From NCBI GenBank assembly GCA_023412475.1, contig JAEYNR010000044.1, positions 26,873 to 90,872 of the forward strand: a stretch of DNA of 64,000 nt, in the 5' to 3' direction. This DNA is from Fibrobacterota bacterium (GTDB lineage: Bacteria > Fibrobacterota > Chitinivibrionia > Chitinivibrionales > Chitinispirillaceae). The translations under genes were made by a program, and so were the position numbers. This document shows, piece by piece, positions 35,364 to 44,222 of the stretch. A model generated the notes under the pieces. It ran no database searches. It was not told where the DNA came from and saw nothing but the letters and a program-made list of their open reading frames with translations. Positions within the stretch are counted from its first letter, which is position 1. Each line of letters starts with the position of its first letter.

Positions 35364-36695
35364 CTACTTTCTTATAATAAGATTTGCAAAAGGATGCTCC
35401 TTCTCTGTTCTATTAAAAACCGATGTATCCACCAGTATGCCCGAGAATGCCTCATATACTGAAGTGTTGTTTTTTTGAGGATTAGCCACAGGTGAAGGAA
35501 TTGCTTCCTCTATAACCAGAGCATCTGTTATTGCTCTGTCCCTTGCCTTTGCTTCCTTCTCCGTTATACTCTTTTGACCTGTCCAGGATACCGCCTTCGA
35601 TTCCGAAGAGCTTCCCTGAAGACACTCTGATACTGAAGACAGAGAAATAGATTCTGTTTCAGTTTTATAATCCTGAATAATTGCAGAGAACTTATAATGG
35701 CATTGAGTATTCAGTATTGTCTTTTGCAATATGGATATCAAAGCACCGTCAAAGCACTGTTCTTCATCAATAAGATTTTTGACTTTGTCATGAATATTAT
35801 CCGGAAACTTCAAAATATCACTAAATAATGCATATATCAACAGCAGCAAATGATTTCTCCCGTTTTCAATCCCATTCTCCTTCAAATGCCTGTCTATGCA
35901 AACCTTAAACTCTTCAACACTATAGAATGTCCCTCTATCTCCTGACAGCTTTTCACCTATCAACCTTGCAGCTATTGCGCAGATCTCCGGTTCCATAGAA
36001 AAGAACATATCAGCAAGCTGTCCTGTTTTGCCTATGTCCAGCTTATTTGTGCACAGATTAAAATCATCCTTGCCTTTCAGCATACACAACAGGAGAATTC
36101 CCAGCGAATACAATTCGTGATACTTTTTGCAGACTTTACCCTGATGAATATCTGGATGGTTAAAAACACTTAATTCATTTTTTACCAGCCCGATTCCATT
36201 GTAGCGATAGGTCAGTAGATCGGCAATACCAGTATCGGTCAAAAAAACCGATCCATCAAAAGAGATCATGACCTGATCCGGACAGATATTACCATGAAAC
36301 ATAAAACCAGAGGTTTCGGTGGGGAACCGGTGTGTATATCCAAGGATATCGCAGATACTGCTTATTATATGAAAAACGACTGAGCCTGGCATTTTCAATT
36401 TAAACAAAGAAAGTCTTTGAAGCAACTGGGTAAGAGTAATACCTCCGATATGCACATTTGTGATATAATATTTTTTTATACCCTTCTCACAACATTCTCC
36501 AAAATCCACCAGCCTGGGAATCCCGTAGTGCTCCAGCTCACTTGCCTTAGCCAGACGTTTTAATGTAGCACCAAATAATGGTGGAACAACCGTTTTGATT
36601 ATCACCCTGTGAGACTGGTAATCGTTGAAACATTCACCAGACATTACTTCAGAATACAAGTTTCTTACTATTATTTTGTTGATTTTGTATTTCAT
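35364..36695 (-). CDS. Degenerate Ser/Thr kinase-like protein (probable pseudokinase)
   Basis: About 443 residues from the ATG at 36695; an ATG at 36755 has no ribosome site. A Hanks-type fold is recognisable (about 10-270): the VAIK-type lysine may be IIK in HRVIIKTV. The catalytic loop HRDxKxxN is replaced by HGNICPDQV, so the catalytic Asp is Asn, and the DFG motif is DTG. A glycine-rich loop is not evident. The C-terminal ~170 residues are polar and low in complexity, ending with a Ser/Thr-rich region. As last gene after a kinase and a hydrogenase-like sensor, it may be a scaffold or regulatory partner. Confidence 0.7.
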   Translation of the reverse strand: MKYKINKIIVRNLYSEVMSGECFNDYQSHRVIIKTVVPPLFGATLKRLAKASELEHYGIPRLVDFGECCEKGIKKYYITNVHIGGITLTQLLQRLSLFKLKMPGSVVFHIISSICDILGYTHRFPTETSGFMFHGNICPDQVMISFDGSVFLTDTGIADLLTYRYNGIGLVKNELSVFNHPDIHQGKVCKKYHELYSLGILLLCMLKGKDDFNLCTNKLDIGKTGQLADMFFSMEPEICAIAARLIGEKLSGDRGTFYSVEEFKVCIDRHLKENGIENGRNHLLLLIYALFSDILKFPDNIHDKVKNLIDEEQCFDGALISILQKTILNTQCHYKFSAIIQDYKTETESISLSSVSECLQGSSSESKAVSWTGQKSITEKEAKARDRAITDALVIEEAIPSPVANPQKNNTSVYEAFSGILVDTSVFNRTEKEHPFANLIIRK

Positions 36696-36844
36696 AGCAG
36701 AAACCTGATGCCTAATCAAAGAGTTGTGCCGTTTGTGAGCGTAATAGCTAACCATAATGAAGCAATTGTTATACCATTAAGCGATATAACTTGATAGTCT
36801 ACTTTAATATCCAGAGTAATTGTTTACAGCTAATTTCAGGAAGT

Positions 36845-38578
36845 TTATTGTTGATCCACGGTCCCTTGAGAATTGGAACTCAAAGGGTTCAGTGTAGTAC
36901 CAGTATCTTGCTTATATTTACTGACTTCTACTACCAGAGCAAAGTATCCCATAAGATCCTTATTCTCATCAAAATAGGGGTTGGTGATAAACAGAAAGTA
37001 CGCCATTGAGCCATCTGGACGATTTATGCGTATCTCAGAAGTGTAACCGTTTCCACTATTGCAGCGCTCGAATTGTTTTTTCAGTAAAGTAGTACCAATC
37101 AGTTTTTCCCGTTCGGCTCCCATTATTTTACAGAAGGAATTATTTACGACAATCAGACGGAACTCTTCATCAGCCAGACAAAATCCGGCAGATGTGGTAG
37201 AAAGTATGGTACGCAAACGTTTCTCATTTTCCGATATTTCGACTGATTTAAGCCTGGCTTCTTCAAACAGGAAAAAGTGGCAGTTCTCAGGCCTGTTAAG
37301 CCCATTGTAAATAGCTATGGCCATGTTAGTGCAACTGTCATATCCACAGGCGCAGCAGTTGTGAAAATCATTCTCGCAGTTTTTCCGCATCATTTTAAAT
37401 ATTTTTTTAAGTTCATCCTCTGAAGGGATAATGATCCGGTTGTTGATACTGATGTCAGTATATTCTCTTTTGTATAAATCAGCATCCCAGAACTTTGAAA
37501 TAACCTGGTTGAGTTTTTCCAGACTTCCTGATGCTTCATCTCCTGATGGTTTGCTGTATTGGGAGATTGCCTGATGTGTTCGCGTCTTTATAGTCAGCTC
37601 AATATCGTCAAGCGAGAACTGATCAGTAACTGTCAGCGGCCCTCCATTGCATCCTTTTTCACAATTAAGGCAATCGATAAAAATCGGAGCAGAGCCGTTT
37701 TTAATGGCTTTACTCAGGCTATCCAGATAGGGGTAGATGTGCTTAACTCCTTCAATTTTTCTGGAGGCTTCAGATATCCCCGGCACCCACCTTTCTGCAG
37801 TCTTCAATAATCCTCCCGGGCTTGAAAAACCCACAGCCCGCTCTGCTGGTGGATTCGTATAATGTTCTTTTGGAAACTGCATCAGATTTATGTTGTTTTT
37901 TTGCAAATAGCTATTTAAAGATATAAAGCCCACATTGTAATCACCCAGTCCGGTCAGATGAAATTCTCGTTTTTTGGCCAGACAAGGAGATATTGCGGCA
38001 ATTTTGTGTTCTGCATATTTTGGATAATATTTTTTTATCAACTTCATGGTGTGAAGCATAGGGCTGTCTACCGGAGCCAGATATGGAAGCAATTCTGGAT
38101 TATACATTTCTATATAGGTGACAATAGCCGGACAGGGCTGGCTAATTACCGGTTTACCAATTTTTTCATTGTTGAGGAGTTCGATATAGGATTTGACAGC
38201 CAGTTCGGCACCAAAGCTAACATCAAAGACCGCTTCAATACCAATTTTTCTAAGCCATCCATTAAGATTATACCAAGTTTGCGGAAAGTTGGAAGTTACA
38301 GATGGTGCCACTACAGCCACGATTTTCTGTCCTGCAGCCAGATCCTCCATAAGAATATCGAAATCATCTATCCAGAAACGGGCGTTATGACTGCAAATCT
38401 TGATACAGTTGCCACAACCTATGCACATGTACGGATTAACACTTACATATTCACCACTGCCATCGTTGCAGTATTTAACCGGACAGGCAGAGATACATGT
38501 ATGACAATTTGCGCATTTTTCACTGTCAACACCAACACTAACCGGCAGTTCTTTAAGCTTTTTACCGATAATCATCAA
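36845..38578 (-). CDS. Sensory-type [FeFe]-hydrogenase-like protein with PAS domain
   Basis: 577 residues. Order: two [4Fe-4S] ferredoxin motifs (C22/25/28/32 and C52/55/58/62); an [FeFe]-hydrogenase large domain (about 80-330) with the H-cluster cysteines C149 (SQPCPAIV), C199 (SPCLAKKREF), C303/C306/C310 (DCLNCEKGCNGG); another Fe-S module (C408-C433, CCACGYDSC with C433); and a PAS domain (about 450-550). There is no membrane segment. Cys motifs of this form plus PAS are the hallmark of group C (HydS) putative sensory hydrogenases, which are typically linked to kinases/phosphatases. The Ser/Thr kinase gene 14 bases upstream and pseudokinase downstream fit this. Enzymatic activity may be low or absent. 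Confidence 0.9.
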   Translation of the reverse strand: MMIIGKKLKELPVSVGVDSEKCANCHTCISACPVKYCNDGSGEYVSVNPYMCIGCGNCIKICSHNARFWIDDFDILMEDLAAGQKIVAVVAPSVTSNFPQTWYNLNGWLRKIGIEAVFDVSFGAELAVKSYIELLNNEKIGKPVISQPCPAIVTYIEMYNPELLPYLAPVDSPMLHTMKLIKKYYPKYAEHKIAAISPCLAKKREFHLTGLGDYNVGFISLNSYLQKNNINLMQFPKEHYTNPPAERAVGFSSPGGLLKTAERWVPGISEASRKIEGVKHIYPYLDSLSKAIKNGSAPIFIDCLNCEKGCNGGPLTVTDQFSLDDIELTIKTRTHQAISQYSKPSGDEASGSLEKLNQVISKFWDADLYKREYTDISINNRIIIPSEDELKKIFKMMRKNCENDFHNCCACGYDSCTNMAIAIYNGLNRPENCHFFLFEEARLKSVEISENEKRLRTILSTTSAGFCLADEEFRLIVVNNSFCKIMGAEREKLIGTTLLKKQFERCNSGNGYTSEIRINRPDGSMAYFLFITNPYFDENKDLMGYFALVVEVSKYKQDTGTTLNPLSSNSQGTVDQQ

Positions 38579-38592
38579 TAACTAATCCAGTT

Positions 38593-40404
38593 TCAGGTTA
38601 ATAAAATACTTACCAGTGCCATAACGGAAAGTAATTCAGCTTTGTCAGACAATCTTCCCAACCTGGCCCACAGATCAGAAAGAGCCAGTATATTATTACC
38701 AAAAAATATAATTCCAGCAGCCAGCAATAAAATCAGAAGGATGATAAGAAGAATTATTACGACATTCCGCCTTCTTTTCACACGCAGATATTCTGAGTCC
38801 TTTTCCAGGTTACAGCTATCTTTACTATCAATACCAACACAACTACTCTCTATTATCTCAGTATCCAACTCGACCACCCTGTCTTCAATTATGATCTGTT
38901 CTTTAAGCGGTGGCTCCTCTATAGAAAGTAGCAGCGCATCTGCCTCGCTGTACATACCCTCCGGATCTTCCAGAAACCGCCTTACAGTCTCTTCTGTCGT
39001 TCCCTTATTTAAAAGACGATGTATCTCATCCAAATGGGTGCAAAGGTCTGCTGCCGATTGATAACGGCTGTTCTTGTCTGTACGCAAGCATACCTGTGCA
39101 ACCGATGCAAGTCTGGGGTCAATTGGCTTTTCATAATCTTCAAGGCGGATAAACTGATTTTTTTCTTTTGCCCTGATCAGTTGAATCATAGAAGTCTGAG
39201 GGAATGGATTCTTTCCGCAAAGCATTTCGTACATTACCGCTCCAAAAGAATAGATATCCGACAACGGGTCTATCGGATACCCGCTTATCTGTTCAGGTGA
39301 AAAATAGTGTATGGTGCCCACTATATTTTCTGTATCGATTGTATGAAGCCCACTTTCTATCGGTCTTGCAACTCCGAAATCCATCAGTTTAACTATGCCA
39401 TTGTTGCCAACCATTATGTTTGATGGCTTCAAATCCCGATGTATAAGACCTTTATATGTTTTACCATAGATTACAAGCTCCAGGCAGTGTGCATAAGACA
39501 ATGCCCGGGCTACCTGAACTGCAACCGCAGCAACCAGCATGGATGGAAGAACCTTATGCCTGGAAATAAGCGAGCTTAGTGTCTCTCCTTCTACAATATC
39601 CATTTCGATATAAGGTATGTTGTGCCAGTCCCCTATCGTGTGCACCTCAATAATGTTAGGGTGATGTAGTTTAGCCGAAATTCTTGCTTCAGTATGAAAT
39701 CTGGTCCAGGCTATCTTCTGACTGGTAGGGATCAGGATTTTTACTGCCCGGTAGACTTCCAGCCTCTCATTCCAGGTCCTGTAAACTTTAGCCATCCCCC
39801 CGCTGCCCAGTACTCCGGTAATCACACCCGATCCAAGCTGAATTGGTTCATCTCCCGATGGCAACTTCTGCTGTGATTCTCCTGAAGTGATATCCAGAGA
39901 TAAATTGACAGATTTCTCTTTTCTGGCAACGCCTAAAACGACATTACCTGGTTTCTGATGCTTTACTTCTGAAACTTCTTCTTCTATGATAAGTGGCTGT
40001 CCGGCAGTAATTTCGTCATTTTTAGACAATTCAAAAGAAGTTATGGTGGTTTCTGAGAATTTCGATGTTCCGCTCTCCTCTGCCTTTTCCCTTTTGTCTT
40101 TTTTCACTTTTCTATCAAAATCAGTGTCAATTGAAAGATCAGTCAGTGTAGTATCCCTGGTCTTTTGCGTTCTGTTAAACTCATATGTATCGGTAATCTT
40201 TTTACCTATGTAGATTTTTGTACCGGTTTCCGGAAAGACCCCTTCGTCTGTACTGTTTTTTTTACCCCTTTTCACAGCCTGTTTCTTATTCTGACCCGAA
40301 GCCGAAACATTTCTGTAACCAGTACCGGTATTTGTGGTAAAATCAGGGATATCTGAAAAAGCATCCTCTGATCCCGAAGGTCGCAAATTGGGTTGTGGTG
40401 ACAT
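38593..40404 (-). CDS. Hanks-type Ser/Thr protein kinase with C-terminal membrane anchor
   Basis: 603 residues from the ATG at 40404 (AGAGG 7 bases upstream). A disordered, Ser/Thr/Lys-rich N-terminus (about 1-190) precedes the kinase domain (about 200-475). The domain has Gly loop VLGSGGMAKVYR, VAIK lysine (AVKILIP), HRDLKPSNIMVG, DFG (LMDFGVARP) and an APE-type FSPEQ, all intact. One strong membrane helix lies at about 550-575 with a second hydrophobic stretch at the very end. First gene of the operon with the hydrogenase-like sensor. Confidence 0.93.
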   Translation of the reverse strand: MSPQPNLRPSGSEDAFSDIPDFTTNTGTGYRNVSASGQNKKQAVKRGKKNSTDEGVFPETGTKIYIGKKITDTYEFNRTQKTRDTTLTDLSIDTDFDRKVKKDKREKAEESGTSKFSETTITSFELSKNDEITAGQPLIIEEEVSEVKHQKPGNVVLGVARKEKSVNLSLDITSGESQQKLPSGDEPIQLGSGVITGVLGSGGMAKVYRTWNERLEVYRAVKILIPTSQKIAWTRFHTEARISAKLHHPNIIEVHTIGDWHNIPYIEMDIVEGETLSSLISRHKVLPSMLVAAVAVQVARALSYAHCLELVIYGKTYKGLIHRDLKPSNIMVGNNGIVKLMDFGVARPIESGLHTIDTENIVGTIHYFSPEQISGYPIDPLSDIYSFGAVMYEMLCGKNPFPQTSMIQLIRAKEKNQFIRLEDYEKPIDPRLASVAQVCLRTDKNSRYQSAADLCTHLDEIHRLLNKGTTEETVRRFLEDPEGMYSEADALLLSIEEPPLKEQIIIEDRVVELDTEIIESSCVGIDSKDSCNLEKDSEYLRVKRRRNVVIILLIILLILLLAAGIIFFGNNILALSDLWARLGRLSDKAELLSVMALVSILLT

Positions 40405-40663
40405 CAGCATCCTCTCACTGATAGTAAGGTGCAGATCCTTGCAGACATTATATCAGGTACAAAAGGCCCGATTATAAGTATTATCATCAATTTAAAAATC
40501 TTTCAACATAAATAGTGCCTGTCCGGTAACTTCCAAAGATTGAACTTGTGACAGAAAAGAAATTCGCCCCGGATCTCTTTTCTCTGGCCATAGCTATACT
40601 GTTCGATGTATTTTGCATCTTCAAATTTGAGCACTTTTTAGCTAAGAGTATGGGAGTATATGA

Positions 40664-40957
40664 GTGGACAGTTCTGAAATCAGAAATTTGATTCAAAAGG
40701 ATGCTGCAGTTCTTCAGAAACAGTTCGATGAGACTGCTGCTCTATTTCAGGAACCCCGGCTCTGTCAGTTTGAAGATTTCAGCGGTAATCTCTTAAATTT
40801 GTGGATAATACTTAAAAAAGAGGAATATCTGATTACATTCGATGAAAAAAGAAACCTTTATGGCCTGGCATTCAAAAACATTTTTAACCACCTGGTTTTT
40901 CTGGGCAATCACAAATCACTCCCGGACACCTACGAATATCTGATCAGCCGCGACTAA
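40664..40957 (+). CDS. Small conserved-looking hypothetical protein
   Basis: 97 residues from a GTG start with GGGAG 7 bases upstream. The sequence is soluble, mixed alpha/beta, and Leu/Phe-rich with no cysteine motif or membrane span (DFSGNLLNLWIILKKEEYL). No family is recognised. It is divergent from the kinase gene and so might share its promoter region. Confidence 0.65.
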   Translation: MDSSEIRNLIQKDAAVLQKQFDETAALFQEPRLCQFEDFSGNLLNLWIILKKEEYLITFDEKRNLYGLAFKNIFNHLVFLGNHKSLPDTYEYLISRD

Positions 40958-41046
40958 TAACATCCCATACACTTTCGAGAACTCAAGTATGTTTTGAATA
41001 TTTTCAAGGACAAGAACGAATACCCTAATAAATCTGTTTTATTTGC

Positions 41047-41247
41047 ATGGCTATCCCTGGAAAGGAACCTGATAAGATGCCACCGTCTAAGCGTCCCCCA
41101 AAAAAATCACTCGAAAAACCTCACAAATGCCCAAGATGTAATTCCAGAGGCTACAAGAAAGTAGAAAAATTGAACCTTTTAGAGAAAATCAAGTTTTTAG
41201 GATGCACAGTTTGGGTATGTCTAAAATGCGGTAAGAAATTCGCTTAA
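41047..41247 (+). CDS. Small zinc-ribbon protein
   Basis: 66 residues with two CxxC pairs, CPRC and CLKC, spaced about 28 apart (HKCPRCNSRGY ... WVCLKCGKKF), the pattern of a zinc ribbon. The N-terminus is basic and proline-rich, and a later ATG at 41077 (MPPSKRPPK) is an alternative start. A nucleic-acid-binding role is plausible but unproven. Confidence 0.65.
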   Translation: MAIPGKEPDKMPPSKRPPKKSLEKPHKCPRCNSRGYKKVEKLNLLEKIKFLGCTVWVCLKCGKKFA

Positions 41248-41310
41248 AGTTTCAAGATTCAGGACTTGTTTAGGATCTAAGAATGATTTGAGATTTGAAG
41301 TTTTCTTCCT
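41248..41310. repeat. Decayed 7-bp-periodic tract
   Basis: The sequence after the zinc-ribbon stop reads in rough heptamers (AGTTTCA, AGATTCA, TCTAAGA, ATGATTT, GAGATTT, GAAGTTT), similar to the block at 14100. Very diverged. Confidence 0.35.
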
Positions 41311-41353
41311 CCGTTCTCTTTTACCATAAACGCAATAATCAAACACCTTAGCT

Positions 41354-42337
41354 CTATTCAAGGTTGGTAAAAAGACGCCTGCGATCCGTAGCGTCTTCGC
41401 GGAGGGTCGAGATGTATTCAAAGAGAATTTCCAGAGTTTGTGCCCGGAAAATGTTATCACGGTAGAGTGATGCCCCAGGCATTCCTTTAATATACCATGC
41501 GATATGTCTTTTCATCTCTTTTAAGGCACAGTGCTCACCATATTCCCTGGAGAATTCAAGAAGATGCCTAAAAGCCATATCCAGTTTGTCCTGAGCGGGA
41601 ATTGGTGAGATACTTTTGCCCAGAAAAGCCTTCTTAACCTGGGAAAAAATCCACGGGTTTCCATAGGCTCCCCTTCCAATCATCACCGAATCGCACCCGG
41701 TTTCTTTAACCATTTTTAGTGCATCAGAGGGTGTATTGATATCCCCATTTCCAATTACCGGAATCGAAACCGTTTTTTTTACCTCCGCAATTCTTTCCCA
41801 GAAAGAGTGGCCAGAGAAACCCATGGTCTGTGATCTGGGATGAACAGTCAAGGCTGCAGCTCCGCAATCCTGAACCATCTGAGCAAATTCGATATCTACC
41901 CATTTGAGCTTATTCCAACCGGAACGAATTTTTACTGTTACAGGAATGGAGAGCTCTTTTTTCATTGCTTTGATGATTTTTTGAAAAAGAGAGGCGTTCT
42001 GCAGCAGCGCAGATCCTCCATTTTTCTTTACTACTTTTGGAACAGGACATCCTGAGTTCAGATCGATAAAATCAGGTCTGATATGTTTCTGTACAAAAGC
42101 AGCAGCTCTTGCCATATGATCCGGATCTGAACCGAAAAGCTGAATACCAATCGGACGTTCACATTCGCTGAACTTCATCAGATCCATTGTAGCCTTCGCT
42201 CCGTAAAAAAGCCCCTCTGCGCTTACCATTTCAGAGACAACTATGTCTGCGCCCTGCTCTTTACAAAGGGAACGAAACACCTTTTCTGTTATTCCTGCCA
42301 TGGGTGCAAGTATAACTTTGTTATTTAGAAAATCCAT
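41354..42337 (-). CDS. tRNA-dihydrouridine synthase (DusB-like)
   Basis: Flavin enzyme that reduces uridines in tRNA. 327 residues: ILAPMAGITEKVFR at the start, RPIGIQLFGSDP, the catalytic Cys in DLNSGCPVPKVVK, TVHPRSQ and IPVIGNGDI, then MIGRGAYGNPWIF for flavin phosphate binding. The overall pattern is closest to DusB. It appears to be a single-gene unit. Confidence 0.93.
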   Translation of the reverse strand: MDFLNNKVILAPMAGITEKVFRSLCKEQGADIVVSEMVSAEGLFYGAKATMDLMKFSECERPIGIQLFGSDPDHMARAAAFVQKHIRPDFIDLNSGCPVPKVVKKNGGSALLQNASLFQKIIKAMKKELSIPVTVKIRSGWNKLKWVDIEFAQMVQDCGAAALTVHPRSQTMGFSGHSFWERIAEVKKTVSIPVIGNGDINTPSDALKMVKETGCDSVMIGRGAYGNPWIFSQVKKAFLGKSISPIPAQDKLDMAFRHLLEFSREYGEHCALKEMKRHIAWYIKGMPGASLYRDNIFRAQTLEILFEYISTLREDATDRRRLFTNLE

Positions 42338-42457
42338 AGACTGTAAAATAATCTATTTGTATAATTTGATCAAAATCTGAGTCATATCCGATCCAGATCT
42401 GGAATTTGTCATAGAGAAAGAGAAAATAAAAATACGAGTCCCTGGGGAGAATCGGGC

Positions 42458-43372
42458 ATGAAAAGTTATCAGCAGATTCAGTTCGATAGTTCACCTACGG
42501 TGCTTGCTGCCTGGCCAGGAATGGGCAATGTCGGACTGATTACAGTAGATTACCTGCGTCGCAAACTAAATGCTACAGCTTTTTCCGAGATAGACATGAG
42601 CCCGTTTTTTATTCCTGATTCGATACAGGTAAAAAACGGCATCTCTAATTTTCCAGAAATCCCCAGCAGCATTTTTTATTACACCCATAACCCGAATCTG
42701 GTCATTTTCCAAAGCAATGCACAGATCAGTGGCCGGGAGGGTATCATGATAATCAAAATGATTCTCGATGTCATTTTTCAGTTTCAGACCAGCCAGATTT
42801 TTACCTTTGCAGCATTTGCGCAGCCAACTTCCCATCGTAGCCAGTCACAGATTCTTGTTAGCTGTAACTCCTCATCAATGCTGGAGAAGATGATTGCGTT
42901 AGACTTAAGTCCTATGCCCGATGGCTACATAGCGGGTCAAAACGGTTTACTTCTAGGTGTGGCTGCATCCCAAAAAATCGATTCTGCCTGTCTTCTGGGT
43001 ACCATCCCCGGTTATGCCCTGAATCTTGATTACCCAAAAGCTTCACTTGAGCTGGTCAAAACAGTCTGCAATATCCTTAAATTCGACGTTGAACTCTCTG
43101 ATCTTGAGGAAAATGTACACCTGATGGAGCATCAGTATGAGCTGATCGAGGAGAGGATAAAGGACTACATTCCTTCGGTCAACAAAGAAGAAAATGAAGA
43201 TATTTCCGAGATCGAAGATGAAAAGGTGTCCCATTACATAATGGAGAAGATCGAGAGGATGTTTCAACGGGCATTAAAGGACAAAAGTCTGACATCACAA
43301 CTTAAAAAAGAGCTGGACCGGTGGAATCTGTTCGAGTTATATGAAAACCGGTTTCTCGATCTTTTCGAGTAA
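42458..43372 (+). CDS. PAC2-family protein
   Basis: 304 residues. The N-terminal ~210 match the PAC2/proteasome-assembly-chaperone fold, with AWPGMGNVGLITVDYL, VIFQSNAQ and GLLLGVAASQKIDSACLLG. An acidic coiled-coil tail follows (about 215-304). Bacterial PAC2 proteins have no settled role. A GGGGAGAATCGGGC site precedes the ATG. Confidence 0.85.
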   Translation: MKSYQQIQFDSSPTVLAAWPGMGNVGLITVDYLRRKLNATAFSEIDMSPFFIPDSIQVKNGISNFPEIPSSIFYYTHNPNLVIFQSNAQISGREGIMIIKMILDVIFQFQTSQIFTFAAFAQPTSHRSQSQILVSCNSSSMLEKMIALDLSPMPDGYIAGQNGLLLGVAASQKIDSACLLGTIPGYALNLDYPKASLELVKTVCNILKFDVELSDLEENVHLMEHQYELIEERIKDYIPSVNKEENEDISEIEDEKVSHYIMEKIERMFQRALKDKSLTSQLKKELDRWNLFELYENRFLDLFE

Positions 43373-43412
43373 GTAGAGATTATTCATTAGTGTCATACGC
43401 AATCGGAATCAA

Positions 43413-44168
43413 TCAACAGATCGTTTCAATCGGAACCTTGCCTTTGAGATTCACCACCTGACTGGATACATAGTGCTCTGGATCGGGAACTGCATCTACG
43501 CAACTGAGTGGAAGACTGTTTCCATGTTTAGCTAAGAACTGTTGGCCGCAGCTATTCCAGACTTTATCAAAAGAGGAGATATGACGTCTTTTCAACACAA
43601 TCTCTGTTGTGACAATCAAGCGGTAATCACGGTTAATCTGCATGCACAGATCAAGATCATGAAAGCAGTTGCCCTGAAAACATTCCTGATCAAAGACAGC
43701 ATTCTGTAAAACCGGTCTTTTTATTGCCATAAATACTCCATCAATTGCCACAACTGGAAAATCACCTTTCTCCTGGGAGAAGACCACTGCAAAGAAATCA
43801 CCGTTTTCCAAATGATGAACCACTCGCCCTTTAATAAAGGGTCTGCCTGCTGCGGTCCAGGAATACTTTTCTGCAAAAAGGTATTGTGTTCCAGCTACAC
43901 CAATGGCACCCAGCCAAGGATCTGCAGCAAATTTTTTCTCCAAAACCAATCCCCACCCAGGCTTCATGAAAAACACATCCTCAGGAATAAAAACCACAAT
44001 GTCTCCGGTAGCATGCTCTATTCCCTGGTTATACGCCTCTGCCAATCCAATCCCACTGCTGCCATCGACCATTATGTACTGATGATCTACACCAATGGTT
44101 TTAGCAATATTTCTCTCCTGAATCGTTTCTTCTGCTGGTCTAACCCAGCAGGTAATCACACTAATCAT
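43413..44168 (-). CDS. StrF-like glycosyltransferase
   Basis: 251 residues in the GT-A fold of the StrF/GT2-like family. MISVITCWVRPAEE, YIMVDGSSGIGLAEAYNQGI and VVFIPEDVFFMKPGW give the nucleotide-sugar site and the metal-binding D/E region. FPVVAIDGVFMAIKRPV and FHDLDLCMQI are family landmarks. Substrate unknown. Convergent with the PAC2 gene, with 40 bases between. Confidence 0.85.
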   Translation of the reverse strand: MISVITCWVRPAEETIQERNIAKTIGVDHQYIMVDGSSGIGLAEAYNQGIEHATGDIVVFIPEDVFFMKPGWGLVLEKKFAADPWLGAIGVAGTQYLFAEKYSWTAAGRPFIKGRVVHHLENGDFFAVVFSQEKGDFPVVAIDGVFMAIKRPVLQNAVFDQECFQGNCFHDLDLCMQINRDYRLIVTTEIVLKRRHISSFDKVWNSCGQQFLAKHGNSLPLSCVDAVPDPEHYVSSQVVNLKGKVPIETIC

Positions 44169-44222
44169 AATATCCTCATAATTTTATAAATTGAGAAGAG
44201 AGTTCCTGTGTTGTGGAGTAAA

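Noticed and set aside
37958..38581. 207-residue plus-strand frame
   Set aside because: Antisense to the ferredoxin and hydrogenase part of the sensory hydrogenase gene; aromatic-rich composition typical of a shadow frame.
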